Assembly: GCA_030610025.1 (NCBI GenBank)
Contig: JAUWSP010000218.1
Location: 1 to 5,520, forward strand
Direction of reading: 5' to 3'
Source of the DNA: Acidobacteriota bacterium
Lineage (GTDB): Bacteria; Acidobacteriota; Thermoanaerobaculia; Multivoradales; JAHEKO01
Length of the DNA: 5,520 nt
A program made the position numbers and the translations under genes. The number at the start of each line of letters is the position of its first letter. The first letter of the stretch is position 1. Of this stretch, positions 4,324 to 5,520 are shown in pieces. The notes beneath the pieces were generated by a model that saw nothing but the letters and a program-made list of their open reading frames with translations, was not told the origin of the DNA and did no database searches.

Positions 4324-5352
4324 TCAGCAGCCCAGAGTGGGCTCCCAGAGCCTGGCGAGGATGTCAGTGAGTCCTTCCCCTTCGGGGACTCTCTGCAGGT
4401 GATACAGCGCTCTTGCCAGCGTCTGGGGAATCAGCGGGAGTCGGTTTGGATTGCCCCGTCGAGCAAAGGCCTCGAAGGTCCCGACGACCTTGATCGTCCT
4501 CTGCACGGCCGCTCGGTGGTAGGCGAGCATTCCGGCATCGTCAGGGATACAAGTGGCCAGCAGGGCGCTTTCCATCTCCGGTGGCGGAAAAAGACTGTCG
4601 TTGAGGAGAGAGGCGAGGTCGTAGAAGGGCGGTCCCACACGTAGGTCCTGATGGTCGAGAACTCCGAGCATCGGAGGTGTGGCAAGAGGGACCAGATTGC
4701 GAGCCATGAAGTCCCGGTGACAGACAACCTGGGGTTCGCTGGACAACCGTTCACAGATCTCCTCCAGTGCCCGCCAGAAGGAGCGCTCCAGGTCAGAGTC
4801 GCCAGTCAACTGTCGAGGTTTCAGGAAGATCTCCCAGGTCTGCCGGACCTCGGCGACCAGAAGATCCCGATCGAGAGCAGGGTTCAAATCCCGTACCGAT
4901 TCCAATGGCAGGCTTCGAATGCGATGCCAGAGAGCAATCGATTCCTCGAAGTAGGGCGCCAGGGAATCCCAGGATTCACCCTGTCGATCGTAGAGCGTCA
5001 CTGTCCCGAGATCCTCGAGCAACATGAAGCCTGCGACACAGTTCGATCCCAGAATGGCGGGCACCGGAACCGACGCGCTCTGGAGGAGCCCTGCGGTGGC
5101 AATGAAGCGAGTGCAGGCGTCCCGAATCTGGGACGGATAGCAGGCCAGGATTGCCGTTTCCTCTTCGCCCAGATCGAGCCGGTAGTACTTCCGTGGTGAC
5201 ACATCTCCAGCCAGGCTTTCGGCGCCTTGTACTTCGGATCCCAGCGAGGTGAGCCAGGGAGTCAAGACGGTTGGATCGGGCAGTTGATCAGGAAAGACCA
5301 TGGGTGGCAGTTGGCAAGGGCGGTGAAAGCTCTGACTGCGGGGTTCCAGCAT
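4324..5352 (-). CDS. APH-fold phosphotransferase, AmgK-like (predicted amino-sugar kinase)
   Basis: The end is fixed by the stop at 4326-4324; the start is uncertain. ATG 5352 (342 residues) is preferred for the AAAAGG just before it; ATG 5301 (325 residues) fits the family N-terminus best, and TTG 5373 is the longest. Numbering is from TTG. GDVSPRKYYRL (56-66) and AILACYP (74-80) correspond to the nucleotide-binding lobe of the COG3178/AmgK family, which has no classical ATP lysine there. LLEDLG (118-123) is the hinge. The catalytic loop is VVCHRDFMARNLVP (216-229) with D221 and N226, and the metal-binding motif is GVLDHQDLRVGPPFYDLASL (237-256) with D240. AmgK phosphorylates MurNAc and GlcNAc at C1 to start a recycling route to UDP-MurNAc. 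That role would fit the neighbouring lytic transglycosylase, but this subfamily also has uncharacterised members and its usual partner MurU is not visible. Aminoglycoside resistance is unlikely. Confidence 0.82.
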   Translation of the reverse strand: MLEPRSQSFHRPCQLPPMVFPDQLPDPTVLTPWLTSLGSEVQGAESLAGDVSPRKYYRLDLGEEETAILACYPSQIRDACTRFIATAGLLQSASVPVPAILGSNCVAGFMLLEDLGTVTLYDRQGESWDSLAPYFEESIALWHRIRSLPLESVRDLNPALDRDLLVAEVRQTWEIFLKPRQLTGDSDLERSFWRALEEICERLSSEPQVVCHRDFMARNLVPLATPPMLGVLDHQDLRVGPPFYDLASLLNDSLFPPPEMESALLATCIPDDAGMLAYHRAAVQRTIKVVGTFEAFARRGNPNRLPLIPQTLARALYHLQRVPEGEGLTDILARLWEPTLGC

Positions 5353-5403
5353 CGGGCCTTTTACGACCGGCAACGGCTCGGCAGGAGACTCGCGCCAGAC
5401 GGT

Positions 5404-5432
5404 AGCATACCCGTCGGGATCCTGATTGACAG
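5404..5432 (-). promoter_or_regulatory. Candidate leftward promoter of the APH-like gene
   Basis: Minus strand: CTGTCA (5432 to 5427, 4 of 6 to TTGACA), a 17-base spacer, TATGCT (5409 to 5404, 4 of 6 to TATAAT). The predicted start near 5397 gives about 45 bases to ATG 5352. Its -35 overlaps the -35 of the rightward promoter at 5426-5454. If real, it argues against the TTG 5373 start only weakly. Confidence 0.3.
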
Positions 5433-5454
5433 GGGTAGAGGGGCAGTGGATAAT
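5426..5454 (+). promoter_or_regulatory. Near-consensus sigma-70 promoter pointing out of the window
   Basis: TTGACA (5426-5431, 6 of 6), exactly 17 bases, GATAAT (5449-5454, 5 of 6). It is the best housekeeping promoter match in the window, with a start expected near 5461. It points right, away from the APH-like gene, so a divergent gene should begin at or beyond the right edge. Confidence 0.55.
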
Positions 5455-5507
5455 CCAGCCAGGATTCGGAGCGGGAAAAGGCAGGCGGATGGTACGGAGC
5501 TCTTAGA

Positions 5508-5520
5508 GTGGATGCCAAAC
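5508..5520 (+). CDS. Possible start of a rightward gene cut by the window edge
   Basis: GTG at 5508 has GGAG (5496-5499) eight bases upstream and lies about 47 bases after the predicted start of the strong promoter; ATG 5512 in another frame is the alternative. Only four codons or fewer are visible, so nothing can be said about the product. The call rests on the promoter and ribosome-site spacing alone. Confidence 0.2.

Noticed and set aside
4880..4892. GGG-TTCAAAT-CCC, which looks like a tRNA T-arm
   Set aside because: The T-stem pairs only three bases, no matching acceptor stem or D/anticodon arms were found around it, and it lies in the kinase coding sequence (antisense to DLNPALD).
4651..5199. 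182-codon open frame antisense to the APH-like kinase
   Set aside because: The opposite strand carries the catalytic HRDFMARN and LDHQD motifs; this translation shows nothing.
5374..5502. In-frame open extension upstream of the APH-like kinase (no stop until TAA at 5505-5503)
   Set aside because: It contains no ATG, GTG or TTG start before 5373 and overlaps the divergent promoter region; it adds residues the family does not have.

Overview
The window comes from a GC-rich, Gram-negative (two-membrane) bacterial chromosome. It carries the end of an outer-membrane assembly lipoprotein (BamD-like), a CpoB/YbgF-type coiled-coil and TPR protein, an exported LysM protein, a lytic transglycosylase and TatA. 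The LysM protein has the tryptophan-rich stretch HMVGDHW followed by a LysM with LWPQLWERN, and a short Fis-type protein stands alone. From memory this combination resembles Acidobacteriota or deep 'deltaproteobacterial' lineages. That placement is an inference and no ribosomal marker is present to test it. I see no mobile element, phage gene, CRISPR array or RNA gene; this looks like core envelope territory.

Layout. Positions 1-1069 (+) hold the 3' end of bamD and a complete cpoB, joined by a 4-base ATGA overlap. Positions 1070-1292 are a control region with a TTGACA-type promoter candidate embedded in a 28-bp dyad. Positions 1293-2444 (+) encode a secreted LysM protein with two similar C-terminal modules. 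Positions 2445-2549 are a short control region with a promoter candidate and nested inverted repeats. Positions 2550-2822 (+) encode a 90-residue Fis-type DNA-binding protein. Positions 2823-3181 are non-coding but rich in signals: a repeat pair, an AT-rich patch, a near-perfect sigma-54 promoter (3015-3030) and a leader with three perfect stem-loops. Positions 3182-3940 (+) encode a membrane-anchored lytic transglycosylase. A GC hairpin at 3976-3991 separates it from the convergent leftward genes tatA (3997-4191) and an APH-fold sugar-kinase-like gene (4324 to about 5352). Positions 5374-5520 hold overlapping divergent promoter candidates, the rightward one close to consensus, so another gene probably begins at the right edge.

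How the genes fit together. Nearly all act at the envelope: outer-membrane protein insertion (BamD), coordination of outer-membrane constriction with peptidoglycan synthesis (CpoB), peptidoglycan binding (LysM), peptidoglycan cleavage (lytic transglycosylase), export of folded proteins (TatA), and possibly amino-sugar recycling (APH/AmgK-like kinase). The most interesting part is 2490-3181: a small stand-alone Fis-type HTH protein (the DNA-binding domain type used by sigma-54 activators, here without an AAA+ motor) lies next to a sigma-54 promoter that should drive the lytic transglycosylase through a structured 141-nt leader. The two promoter regions also share sequence elements. Whether this forms one regulatory circuit is a hypothesis.
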